Below, piece by piece: positions 1 to 7,729 of a stretch of 13,643 nucleotides of DNA. The translations under genes were made by a program, and so were the position numbers. The notes beneath the pieces are model-generated. The model did no database searches and was not told the DNA's origin. It saw only the letters and a program-made list of their open reading frames with translations. How positions within the stretch are numbered: the stretch's first letter is position 1; each line of letters begins with the position of its first letter. Source of the DNA: Terriglobia bacterium (GTDB lineage Bacteria; Acidobacteriota; Terriglobia; UBA7540); assembly GCA_030040295.1 (NCBI GenBank), contig JASHTZ010000394.1:1-13643 (forward strand), read 5' to 3'.

Positions 1-3000
1 CACCGCCGGCCGTTGGTGATCGATCCGGTCCTCACCTATGCGACTTACTTCGGCGGCACCAGTGCCAACCTGGGCTCTGCGATTGCCGTGGATTCCTCGG
101 GGAACGCTTACATGGTGGGGTCAACTTTTTCGATCGACTTTCCCACACAAAATCCACTTCAAAGTTCAAACAACAGTACTTCCAACCTGCGCAATGCTTT
201 TGTAATGGAGCTCAATCCCACGACCGGCACATTGGTTTACTCCACATATTGGGGCGGCAGTAATGATGATGAGGCCTACGGTGTGACGGTCGATTCCCAC
301 GGCGCAGCGTACGTTGTGGGCACGACTTCGTCATCCGACTTTCCCACCACCAGCGGCGTCTTCCAGACCACGCAGCCGGGTTCAATCAACGCGTTCGTAA
401 CCAAGTTCGGTCCGAACGGACTCTCCCTGGCGTGGTCGACGTATGTGGGTGGAAATTACGAGGACTATGGCCAAGCCATTGCCATCGACTCCGCCCTCAA
501 CACTTACATCACGGGGTATACTTCGTCGCCAAACTTTCCTACGCTCAACGCTTATCAATCAACCCAACCGGGTTCTACCAACGCATTCGTGACCGAACTG
601 AACAGTTCGGGCGGCTTGGCTTACTCCACTTATTTGGGCGGAAACTACGAGGACTACGGTGAAGGCATTGCGGTCGATTCCTCCGGCAACGTCTACATTA
701 CCGGCAACACCTCGTCGTACAACTTTCCGACGGTGAATGCCTTTCAACCTTCAGAGCCGGGGTCGATCAACGCCTTCGTTTCAAAATTGAATCCTGCCAG
801 CAACACCTTGGTGTACTCAACGTACCTGGGGAGTCCCGAATTTGATTACGGCAACGGCATTGCTGTGAATTCCGCGGGAAACGCCTTTGTCGTCGGCGCC
901 ACGGATTCGTATTACTTTCCCATTGCGGGTAATGCGGTTCAGAACTACTACGGTGGAGGCGTTGCGGATGCTTTTGTTACGGAATTAAACACCGCAGGAA
1001 ATGCCTTAGTGTATTCCACCTATCTGGGCGGCAGCGCCCAGGACGAAGGGACGGCCATTGCTCTGGACCCCTACGGCGATGCCTTCGTCACCGGCTGGAC
1101 GTACTCAACGCAGTACTTTCCTGTCGTTAATGCCTTCCAATCATCCCATGGAAATGACAATGGCGAGTCCGACGCCTTTGTGGCCATGCTGAACGGCGCG
1201 GGGAGCGCTTTGACTTACTCCAGCTACCTGGGTGGTAACAACTACGACTGGGGCTATGGCATCGCCGTGGATTCAAACGGTAACGCCGACATTGCCGGAC
1301 AAACTTCCTCCAGCGACTTTCCCGTCTCCGGCAACGCCTATCAGGGGACGGACTCCCCGGAGACGCAGGAGGCTTTTTTGGTGCAAGTTCAGGCCGTGGC
1401 ATTGTCGCCTAGCATCAATCTTTCCCCCAACCCCCTGAACTTCGGAAATCAACCGCAGGGAACCGTCAGCCCCATCCAAAGTGTAACGGTTTCCAACACC
1501 GGCACAGGGTCGCTGAATTTGACGAGCATTATTCTGAGCGGAGCTTATGCGCTGGCAATGACCTCCACCTCCTGCCCCTACACGGGAGGAACCGTGGTGT
1601 CCGGAGGTACATGCACTATCGACGTCACCTTCGATCCCACTTCCACGGGCACGCTGAACGGCACCGTGACGGTCACGGATAATGCCGGCGGAAGCCCTCA
1701 GACGGTTGCCCTCACTGGAACGGGCACACCCGACGTTCCCATCGTGGGAGTTTCCGCCACCAATCTGTCATTCGGCAATCAATTCCTTAACACCACCAGC
1801 GGGCCGCAGACCATCACCATCAGCAACAACGGCACGGCATCGCTCAGTCTTTCGGCCGTGGCAATCACCCCCGGCTTCGGCTTCGCGAATAGTTGTGGCG
1901 GCAACACAATTGCAATCGGCGGCACGTGTGTCATCACCGTGACTTTCACCCCTACGACCGTGGGCGCGGTCAGCGGTTCAATCACCTTTACTGATAACAC
2001 GAACGGAACTTCCGGCAGCACACAAACAGTCACCTTGACGGGAACGGGCACGGCTCCTATTGCCGGATTGTCGCCCACAAGCTTGACGTTTGGGAATCAA
2101 GTCGTGGGAACGGCAAGCGCTTCACAGCAGATCACACTGAGCAATACCGGCAGCGACGTGCTGACCATCGCCGGCATCACGGCCAGCGGTGACTACAGCC
2201 AAACCAACACCTGCGGAACAAGCATCGGCAACCCCGGTTCCTGCACGATCACAGTAAACTTCACTCCCACGACAACCGGCACACGGAATGGCTCAATCAC
2301 GGTCACCGACAACAGCAACGGAGTTACAGGCAGCACGCAAACAGTAGGTTTGACCGGCACAGGCACCGCACCGCTGGCTGTTCTGTCCCCGACCACCCTG
2401 TCTTTTGGAAATCAAACGGAGGGAATCACCAGCGCCACGCAGACCGTTACGCTGAGCAACACGGGCAGTGCGAATCTCTCCATCACCAGCATCGCGGTGA
2501 GTGCCAACTTCGGCGTGACGAACAATTGCGGCAGCACCCTCGCTGCGCTTGGCTCCTGCACCATTTACCTGACCTTCACTCCCTCCACCACCGGCGCGCT
2601 GAGCGGGACACTGACCGTCACCGACAATAGCAATGAGGTGGCGGGTAGCACACAAACGGTGAGCCTGAGCGGCACGGGAACGCTCCCGGTTGCCGCGGTT
2701 TCGCCAGCGAGTTTAACCTTCGCGAGTCAGGGCCAGGGAACCACCAGCGCGGCGCAGGCCGTAACGCTCAACAATACCGGCAGCGCGCCGTTGGCGATTT
2801 CCAACATCACCATCTCCACGAATTTTGGGGAAACCAATACCTGCGGCGCCAGCGTTGCGGCGGACGGCTCCTGCACCATCAACGTGACCTTTGCGCCCAC
2901 CGCCAACGGAGCGCTTAGCGGATCATTGACCATCACCGACAACAGCAACGGCGTGGCGGGCAGCACCCAGACCGTCAGTTTAAGCGGCACTGGAGTGGGA

Positions 3001-3849
3001 GTGCCGATTGCGAGCCTGAACCCCTCGGCATCGCTGAGCCTTGGCGCGACGCCCATCACTTCCACCAGCGCGTCCCAGCCGGTCACACTCAGCAATACGG
3101 GCACCGCCGCTCTCACCATCGCGAGCATCGCGGTCAGTTCCGGGTACGCACAAAACGATACCTGCGGCACAAGCGTGAACGCCGGAAGTTCCTGCACGAT
3201 CAATATCACCTTCACTCCATCCGCCCCGGGCCCTCTGAGCGGTACCCTGACTGTGACCGACAACAGCAATGGCGTGGCGGGCAGCGCGCAGACCCTGAAT
3301 CTGAGCGGAATGGGAGCGGATTTCTCGGTGGCTTCGTCGAACGGATCCCAGACTGTAGCGCCGGGCGCGCAGGCGGTTTATACCATCAACGTGGGTTCGG
3401 TGGGCGGCACATTCTCAAATGCCGTGGCGCTGACTTGCGCGAATTCCCCGGCGACGACCACGTGCGCGTTTGCCACGGGTTCTGTCACTCCCGGGGCCAA
3501 TGGCGCCAGCACGCAGATGACGATCACTACCACTGCGGGCTCAACGGCGCGAGTGTCGCCGCCCGTCGGCGCGCCACCACCGGTTATTCCCCGTGGACTG
3601 CTGATCCTTTCGGCTTCGATGTTGCTGGCGGGCATTTTGTGCGCAAGGCGCAGATCGCTTCGCCGGCTTGCGGCCGGGTGCCTGCTCTTCGCCGCGCTGC
3701 TGGCCATGAGCTTCATGGCGGCGTGTGGAGAAGGTGGATTCCCCACTCCCACGGTGGGCGGCACCTCGGCGGGAGTTTACACAATCACTGTTACGGGAAC
3801 GTCCGGGACCATTCAGCATTCCGCCACAGTTACGCTGACGGTCAACTGA
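1..3849 (+). CDS. SBBP beta-propeller / choice-of-anchor D surface protein, 5'-truncated by window edge
   Basis: Large exported repeat protein; its function is not known, and a role in adhesion or carbohydrate binding at the surface is only inferred. The reading frame is open to base 1, and the first residues (HRRPLVIDPVLTYATYFGG) match the linker that normally precedes SBBP repeats. The gene therefore starts upstream; the TTG at 13 is only the first possible start codon inside the window. Counting from nt 13, residues 1 to about 460 hold seven SBBP repeats of 61-68 residues (Y-S-T-Y-L-G-G, A-V-D-S-x-G-N, then D/N-F-P), enough for one seven-bladed propeller. Residues about 465-1100 hold six Ig-like choice-of-anchor D modules of about 106 residues (L-S-F-G-N-Q ... 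T-L-S-N-T-G ... C ... S-C-T-I-x-V-T-F). A Cys-containing beta domain and two hydrophobic helices around an Arg cluster follow, then a final TITVTGTSG...TVTLTVN segment. The next gene starts 16 nt downstream and is probably co-transcribed. Confidence 0.9.
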   Translation, partial: HRRPLVIDPVLTYATYFGGTSANLGSAIAVDSSGNAYMVGSTFSIDFPTQNPLQSSNNSTSNLRNAFVMELNPTTGTLVYSTYWGGSNDDEAYGVTVDSHGAAYVVGTTSSSDFPTTSGVFQTTQPGSINAFVTKFGPNGLSLAWSTYVGGNYEDYGQAIAIDSALNTYITGYTSSPNFPTLNAYQSTQPGSTNAFVTELNSSGGLAYSTYLGGNYEDYGEGIAVDSSGNVYITGNTSSYNFPTVNAFQPSEPGSINAFVSKLNPASNTLVYSTYLGSPEFDYGNGIAVNSAGNAFVVGATDSYYFPIAGNAVQNYYGGGVADAFVTELNTAGNALVYSTYLGGSAQDEGTAIALDPYGDAFVTGWTYSTQYFPVVNAFQSSHGNDNGESDAFVAMLNGAGSALTYSSYLGGNNYDWGYGIAVDSNGNADIAGQTSSSDFPVSGNAYQGTDSPETQEAFLVQVQAVALSPSINLSPNPLNFGNQPQGTVSPIQSVTVSNTGTGSLNLTSIILSGAYALAMTSTSCPYTGGTVVSGGTCTIDVTFDPTSTGTLNGTVTVTDNAGGSPQTVALTGTGTPDVPIVGVSATNLSFGNQFLNTTSGPQTITISNNGTASLSLSAVAITPGFGFANSCGGNTIAIGGTCVITVTFTPTTVGAVSGSITFTDNTNGTSGSTQTVTLTGTGTAPIAGLSPTSLTFGNQVVGTASASQQITLSNTGSDVLTIAGITASGDYSQTNTCGTSIGNPGSCTITVNFTPTTTGTRNGSITVTDNSNGVTGSTQTVGLTGTGTAPLAVLSPTTLSFGNQTEGITSATQTVTLSNTGSANLSITSIAVSANFGVTNNCGSTLAALGSCTIYLTFTPSTTGALSGTLTVTDNSNEVAGSTQTVSLSGTGTLPVAAVSPASLTFASQGQGTTSAAQAVTLNNTGSAPLAISNITISTNFGETNTCGASVAADGSCTINVTFAPTANGALSGSLTITDNSNGVAGSTQTVSLSGTGVGVPIASLNPSASLSLGATPITSTSASQPVTLSNTGTAALTIASIAVSSGYAQNDTCGTSVNAGSSCTINITFTPSAPGPLSGTLTVTDNSNGVAGSAQTLNLSGMGADFSVASSNGSQTVAPGAQAVYTINVGSVGGTFSNAVALTCANSPATTTCAFATGSVTPGANGASTQMTITTTAGSTARVSPPVGAPPPVIPRGLLILSASMLLAGILCARRRSLRRLAAGCLLFAALLAMSFMAACGEGGFPTPTVGGTSAGVYTITVTGTSGTIQHSATVTLTVN
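1405..3312 (+). repeat. Six tandem Ig-like coding repeats (about 318 bp each)
   Basis: Six in-frame modules of about 106 codons. The related DNA starting ACCGACAACAGCAACGG (or close variants) begins at 2305, 2620, 2935 and 3256, giving periods of 315, 315 and 321 bp. Each module carries two Cys separated by about 10-15 residues, just before the V-T-F-x-P strand, which suggests one disulfide per module in an oxidising compartment. The last modules are the most alike at DNA level. That fits recent duplication or gene conversion within the array, but similarity was judged by eye. Confidence 0.85.
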
Positions 3850-3852
3850 TCC

Positions 3853-3859
3853 GGAGGAG
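3853..3859 (+). promoter_or_regulatory. Strong ribosome binding site (GGAGGAG)
   Basis: GGAGGAG lies 6 nt before the ATG at 3866 and directly after the stop of the long repeat protein. It fixes the start of the barrel gene and allows it to be translated from a shared transcript. Confidence 0.8.
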
Positions 3860-3865
3860 AGAAAC

Positions 3866-4453
3866 ATGGGTACTGGCCTTTATCGAAAGCTGGGTGTGGC
3901 GTTCGTCCTGCTGCTGTTGTGTGCGGCGGGTGCGCGCGGGCAAATTGCCACCCCCATCGACGCTTTCGTGGGTTACAGCTATTTCCATACCAACGCACCC
4001 CCGGGGCAGTGTGGATGCTTCAGCATGAATGGCGGCACCGGTGAGTTCTCCACGCTGCTGGTGCACGGCATTAGCGGCCTTGTTGATTTCGGAGGGTATT
4101 ACCAGGGCAACGTGGATAACACGGGGCGTACGCTTCGGGTGGAGACTTTCCTCTTCGGCCCGCGCTATTCCACCCACCACTGGAGGAAGGTCACGCTGTT
4201 CGGCGAATCCATGTTCGGCGGCTCGACAGGCAGCGGGACACTTTATGGTCCCAGCGCTACCACCTCAGGCACCGCCAGTGGTTTTTCCATGGCTGCCGGC
4301 GGAGGGGTGGATTTGAATGTGTCCCATCACATCTCCGTGAGAGTTTTACAGGCGGATTACGTGATGACGCGCATGCCGAATTTCTTGAACAACAATCAAA
4401 ATAATTTGCGGCTCAACTTCGGCGTGGTCTTTCATTTCGGACAGGGCCGCTGA
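3866..4453 (+). CDS. Outer-membrane beta-barrel-like protein, small
   Basis: Predicted small outer-membrane barrel of 195 residues. The N-terminus is a Sec signal peptide: R7-K8, a hydrophobic run from about 9 to 22, and a likely cleavage after Ala-Arg-Gly at 23-25. The mature part alternates polar and hydrophobic residues in strand-like stretches (DAFVGYSYFHT, GLVDFGGYYQGNV, HISVRVLQADYVMTRM). It ends with the pattern NNLRLNFGVVFHFG, a closing strand of the kind seen in acidobacterial OmpA-like/OMP_b-brl proteins. No OmpA peptidoglycan-binding domain follows, and the length suits an eight-stranded barrel. It starts 16 nt after the giant repeat protein with a strong Shine-Dalgarno, so the two probably form an operon; a surface-anchoring partnership is inference. 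The ligand is unknown. Confidence 0.8.
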   Translation: MGTGLYRKLGVAFVLLLLCAAGARGQIATPIDAFVGYSYFHTNAPPGQCGCFSMNGGTGEFSTLLVHGISGLVDFGGYYQGNVDNTGRTLRVETFLFGPRYSTHHWRKVTLFGESMFGGSTGSGTLYGPSATTSGTASGFSMAAGGGVDLNVSHHISVRVLQADYVMTRMPNFLNNNQNNLRLNFGVVFHFGQGR

Positions 4454-4469
4454 AACTTTCCACGCCGCT

Positions 4470-4517
4470 GTGGCATGGGCTTCCAGCCTATACGCATGGG
4501 AAGGATGCCCATGCCAC
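4470..4517. repeat. REP-like palindromic element
   Basis: The arms GTGGCATGGGC (4470-4480) and GCCCATGCCAC (4507-4517) are a perfect 11-bp inverted repeat. One mismatch inward the pairing resumes for 3 bp (TCC/GGA). The loop contains a further CATGGG/CCCATG pairing. Read in a false frame the element encodes MGILPMRIGWKPMP, a phrase I recall from spurious ORFs over a dispersed intergenic repeat in several bacterial phyla. It lies 16 bp after the barrel gene's stop and could also serve as a 3' mRNA end structure. The single copy here cannot prove dispersal. Confidence 0.65.
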
Positions 4518-4727
4518 GATTTGAATCACCACACGACCGCAGAGCATTGAGACTTGACGCGGCCAAGCGATTAAGCAAAGAATGAAGATGCTCCTCTATG
4601 GGGAAGCGCTGAAAGATGGATCGATCCCCTCGCAAACCCGCCACCTCACGCATCGGTTACACCTGAGCGTGACCCCCTCCGATCACGTGCCGATTGCCTG
4701 AAGTCCCACTTCACCGAATTTGAAGCT

Positions 4728-4732
4728 GGAGG
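4728..4732 (+). promoter_or_regulatory. Ribosome binding site deciding the transglutaminase start
   Basis: GGAGG sits 5 nt before the ATG at 4738. The upstream in-frame TTG at 4720 has no such site, so the ATG is preferred. Confidence 0.75.
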
Positions 4733-4737
4733 AGACC

Positions 4738-5772
4738 ATGAAGGCCCGGACATTGCTGACGCCTCTCTACTTTCCTGCCCTGATGGCGCTTGCAGTCGCG
4801 CCGTTGATGCCGGGGGAATTCTCTGCGCCCTCGCGGACGTTTCTCTTCACGTACCAGGTGACCCTCAAGAACCTTCCCGTCGGCGCGAAACGCGTGCGAG
4901 TGTGGATTCCCAGCGCCGCAACGGACGCGAATCAGACCGTGACCTTGAAGAAGGTCAGTGGACCGGTTCCGCTGCACGCCACGCGCGAGACTCCTTTCGA
5001 CAATCACATCCTCTACGGAGAGATGTTGCATCCCACCGCAAGCCCTGCGGAGTTCACCCTGGAATATTTGGTGACGCGGAGGGAATACTCTAGGGGGGAT
5101 TACGACCATCTCCTAAAGGAAAGTCAAGGGGCTGAATCCGCGCCCCCAAGTCTCGCGGCTTATCTTGCCCCGGACCGCCTGGTGCCCACAGACGGGCGCA
5201 TCAAGACGCTGGCGGATGAAAATACGCGGGGCAAGCAGGGCACGGTGGAGAAGGTGCGAGCGCTCTACGATTTCGTGTTCAACACAGTGCGCTACGATAA
5301 GTCGGGCACAGGGTGGGGACGCGGCGATTCGCTTTGGGTTTGCGACTCAAAGCACGGCAACTGCACGGATTTCCATTCGTTGTTCATCTCCCTCGCGAGG
5401 GCGGAGGGAATTCCCGCGCGCTTTGAAATCGGCTTCCCGGTGCCCACGGGAACGGAAGGCACGATTCCCGGCTATCACTGCTGGGCGGAGTTTTATGCCA
5501 AAGGCGTGGGCTGGGTGCCGGTGGACATTTCCGAGGCGTGGAAGGATCCCAGGAAGCACAATTACTTCTTCGGAACGCTCGACGCCAACCGGGTGCAATT
5601 TACCGTAGGGCGCGACCTGACGCTCCAACCGAAGCAGGACGGCCCGCCCCTCAACTACTTCATCTATCCCTACGTGGAAGTAGACGGCAAGGAATTCGAA
5701 GGCGTAGAGAAGAAGTTCACGTATCGCGAAGTGCCCGCCGCCGGCAGGGGCCGCCTCGGCGCGGCGCGTTGA
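4738..5772 (+). CDS. Exported transglutaminase-like (cysteine protease fold) protein
   Basis: 344-residue protein of the transglutaminase-like superfamily. The start is the ATG at 4738, placed by the GGAGG 5 nt upstream. Residues 1 to about 25 are a signal peptide or N-terminal anchor (K2, R4, then a hydrophobic stretch), so it probably acts outside the cytoplasm. Residues about 30-110 look like a beta-rich domain. Residues about 150-270 hold the core: H-G-N-C-T-D-F-H with nucleophile Cys209, G-Y-H-C-W-A-E-F-Y with His247, and V-P-V-D-I-S-E-A with Asp263, a complete Cys-His-Asp triad. Family members cross-link, hydrolyse amide bonds or cleave peptides; the substrate here is unknown. The next gene is convergent, with only 24 bp between the two stops and no obvious terminator. 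It seems to be a single-gene unit. Confidence 0.88.
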   Translation: MKARTLLTPLYFPALMALAVAPLMPGEFSAPSRTFLFTYQVTLKNLPVGAKRVRVWIPSAATDANQTVTLKKVSGPVPLHATRETPFDNHILYGEMLHPTASPAEFTLEYLVTRREYSRGDYDHLLKESQGAESAPPSLAAYLAPDRLVPTDGRIKTLADENTRGKQGTVEKVRALYDFVFNTVRYDKSGTGWGRGDSLWVCDSKHGNCTDFHSLFISLARAEGIPARFEIGFPVPTGTEGTIPGYHCWAEFYAKGVGWVPVDISEAWKDPRKHNYFFGTLDANRVQFTVGRDLTLQPKQDGPPLNYFIYPYVEVDGKEFEGVEKKFTYREVPAAGRGRLGAAR

Positions 5773-5796
5773 GTCTTCCTTCTTGACCCTGTTCCA

Positions 5797-7596
5797 TCAG
5801 AGCTTCACGAACCCGTCCGTGCTCCACTCCTCTGAGCCCACGCCGTTGTGGACGAAGAACATGCCGTCCGGGTCGTACTTCTTCTTGATAACCGCAAGGC
5901 GCGCGTGATTCGGTCCCCAATAGGATTGCTGCCAGCCTTTCTCGAAATAATTGCTCTCGCTTACATACGCTGCAGGGATGGGTGCAACGGCGCGAAGCTC
6001 GTTCGTGGCGGCGTGGACGCGCGCCGCGGCCCTGCGGCCCTCAGCAACGTCGGGCTCATGGCCCGCGACTCCCGGGTAGGCAGGCCCCTGGCCGTCGCCG
6101 ATGATGGCCAGGGCAAAGGCGTCAAGCACGGCGGGATTTGTGGCCGTGTCGCGCGAGCGCTCCAGCGCTTCCGGGGGAGCTCCGGCAAGGCCTTTGTTGA
6201 AGTGCAATTCAATTTCGGTGTGGCGCGAGCCTTCATACAGCGCTTCGGCCAGCTTCCCCTGAGAGTCACTCTCCAGCAGCGAGGCGGGCAGCCACTGGGA
6301 TTCGTACGCCCAGATGAACCAGCTTACCTGACCGCCATCGCCCGTCCACCAGACGTTGTTGGGGGAGGCGCCGGGACGCGAATCGGATTTGAATACCTGC
6401 TGGTGATGCTCCTTCCGCCATTCCACATCCCACCACGCGCGCGCCGGCATGCTTCCAATCACCTGATCCCCTGCCAAGGTGTATTTCTGCGGCGAGTGGG
6501 CCACAAAATCCAAAAACGGCTGCCAGACCTTTCGCGTTTCTGCGGTGTCGAGCCCTTGGGCAACCATGCTGATTTCGAGCGTATTGTCCGCCCGGAAGTG
6601 CACCGATTCGCCCCAGTGGTCGTTAAAGAGGTTGTCGCGGTAGAAACTGACGAAGGCGCGCACCAACTCGTGATAGGAGTCATCGGATGCACCCTTGACG
6701 GTGAAGAAGGCGCCGCCGCCCCACTCCGGCAGCTCATTGGTACGCAGCGTCACACGGCTTATCACGCCGAAGGTGCCGCCTCCGCCGCCCTTGAGCGCCC
6801 AAAACAAATCAGAGTTGGTGCAGGCGTTGGCAATGCGAATTTCGCCGTCGGCAGTCACCACTTCTGCTTCCAGCAATCCCGCTGCTGCCGTTCCAAAGTG
6901 CTTCGAAAAATTTCCGAACCCGCCGCTCTGAATGAGTCCCGCCACGCCCACGGTGGTGCATCCTCCGCCTTGAACGTAGCGGCCGCCGCGCGTGGTGACG
7001 GCGTCGTAAGCCTGCATCCAAATGGTGCCGGCGCCGGCGGCTGCAGCGGGTTGCGGCGCTACCTTGCCCTCGCATCCTTGTGGAACAAACGCCGGGAGCA
7101 GCGTGACATCATGCATGCGCCGCGTCCAGATGAGAAGTGAGTCCGGAGCATTCGACGTGCCCTGGTAGCTGTGCCCTCCACCCTTGACGACCAGGCGTAA
7201 ATCGTGCTCGCGCGCAAATTGCACCGCCGCGGCAATATCCTGCGCGTTCGTGGCGGCCACGGCATAGACGCTCGGCTGGCTGGCCCAAGCGTCCACCCAG
7301 CCCAGAGTTTGTGTCAAGCCCGGATGGTCGCCAATGTAGTAGGGATTTCGAATATTCGCGAGATATTCTTTGGCGGCAGCGCTCCCCGGATCGGCCTTGA
7401 AGGCCGCGAGCGGAGAATTTACGCGAAGTAGATTTCCGCCCACGGCGGCATGAAGGCGTTTCCAATCGGCCTGGGATGGCCAGCCCGCATCGGAGGGGCG
7501 CCGCCGCCGGAATCCGCCCTTTGCCCAAATGCCGCGCGGCGGCACGGACAAAATCGCCGCCGATCCGGAGGTCTTCAGGAATTTCCTTCTGTTCAT
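5797..7596 (-). CDS. Tat-exported FAD-linked oxidase, BBE-like family
   Basis: 599-residue flavoprotein oxidase/dehydrogenase of the VAO/berberine-bridge-enzyme group. The N-terminus MNRRKFLKTSG has a twin-arginine motif, so it is probably exported folded. The FAD_binding_4 domain spans about 105-290. It contains K-G-G-G-H-S-Y-Q-G with His142, the position that carries the 8-alpha-histidyl bond, and G-G-G-C-T-T-V-G-V-A-G with Cys213, the position of the 6-S-cysteinyl bond. The cofactor is therefore predicted to be bicovalently bound. The C-terminal BBE motif (W-x-x-S-Y-W-G-x-N-x-x-R-L, then K-K-K-Y-D-P-D-G-M-F) closes the protein. Relatives oxidise sugars, alkaloids or other alcohols with O2; the substrate is not readable here. 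GGGAGG (7605-7610) lies 8 nt before the ATG. The gene diverges from the toxin-antitoxin pair across 133 bp. Confidence 0.92.
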   Translation of the reverse strand: MNRRKFLKTSGSAAILSVPPRGIWAKGGFRRRRPSDAGWPSQADWKRLHAAVGGNLLRVNSPLAAFKADPGSAAAKEYLANIRNPYYIGDHPGLTQTLGWVDAWASQPSVYAVAATNAQDIAAAVQFAREHDLRLVVKGGGHSYQGTSNAPDSLLIWTRRMHDVTLLPAFVPQGCEGKVAPQPAAAAGAGTIWMQAYDAVTTRGGRYVQGGGCTTVGVAGLIQSGGFGNFSKHFGTAAAGLLEAEVVTADGEIRIANACTNSDLFWALKGGGGGTFGVISRVTLRTNELPEWGGGAFFTVKGASDDSYHELVRAFVSFYRDNLFNDHWGESVHFRADNTLEISMVAQGLDTAETRKVWQPFLDFVAHSPQKYTLAGDQVIGSMPARAWWDVEWRKEHHQQVFKSDSRPGASPNNVWWTGDGGQVSWFIWAYESQWLPASLLESDSQGKLAEALYEGSRHTEIELHFNKGLAGAPPEALERSRDTATNPAVLDAFALAIIGDGQGPAYPGVAGHEPDVAEGRRAAARVHAATNELRAVAPIPAAYVSESNYFEKGWQQSYWGPNHARLAVIKKKYDPDGMFFVHNGVGSEEWSTDGFVKL

Positions 7597-7693
7597 CTCG
7601 CCGGCCTCCCGCCCTCAGTTTGCGCGGCACCGTCTGCAGATAAGACGTGTCGGACTGAGAATCTGTTCGCTCCTAATGCGTACTCCGGCTTAT

Positions 7694-7725
7694 TTGACTT
7701 AGTCCACAGCTTAGTCCACTATAAT
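7694..7725 (+). promoter_or_regulatory. Sigma-70-like promoter of the toxin-antitoxin pair
   Basis: TTGACT (7694-7699) and a consensus TATAAT (7720-7725) are 20 bp apart, longer than the usual 16-18. The -10 box ends 4 nt before the antitoxin ATG at 7730, so transcription should begin at or within the first codon and the mRNA should be leaderless or nearly so. No Shine-Dalgarno is present. The long spacer is occupied by a direct repeat that may bind a regulator. Confidence 0.65.
7698..7719 (+). repeat. Operator-like direct repeat (CTTAGTCCAC x 2)
   Basis: Two perfect 10-bp copies at 7698-7707 and 7710-7719, with a 12-bp period. The first overlaps the -35 box and the second abuts the -10 box. 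Phd-type antitoxins usually repress their own promoter, so this is a plausible binding site for the antitoxin or toxin-antitoxin complex; known Phd operators are usually palindromic, so that point is inference. Confidence 0.6.
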
Positions 7726-7729
7726 CATT

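Larger units (their letters stand above)
4454..4737. other. Intergenic region with a palindromic element; no convincing gene
   Basis: 284 bp between the barrel gene and the transglutaminase gene. The first quarter holds the palindrome at 4470-4517. I see no RNA gene and no convincing sigma-70 promoter in the rest. An open frame runs along the minus strand, but it simply reads through the palindrome and has no ribosome binding site or recognisable protein features. Confidence 0.6.

Noticed and set aside
13..15. TTG at 13 as the true start of the giant repeat protein
   Set aside because: The frame continues to base 1 with family-typical residues and there is no signal peptide after the TTG, so the gene is truncated by the window.
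4432..4653. A 73-codon minus-strand frame with MGILPMRIGWKPMP
   Set aside because: Its recognisable part is just the translated palindrome at 4470-4517. No ribosome binding site was found.
5848..7140. A 430-codon open frame on the plus strand opposite the FAD oxidase
   Set aside because: It lies entirely antisense to a gene with clear flavoprotein motifs, has no ribosome binding site or recognisable features, and is explained by GC-rich codon bias.
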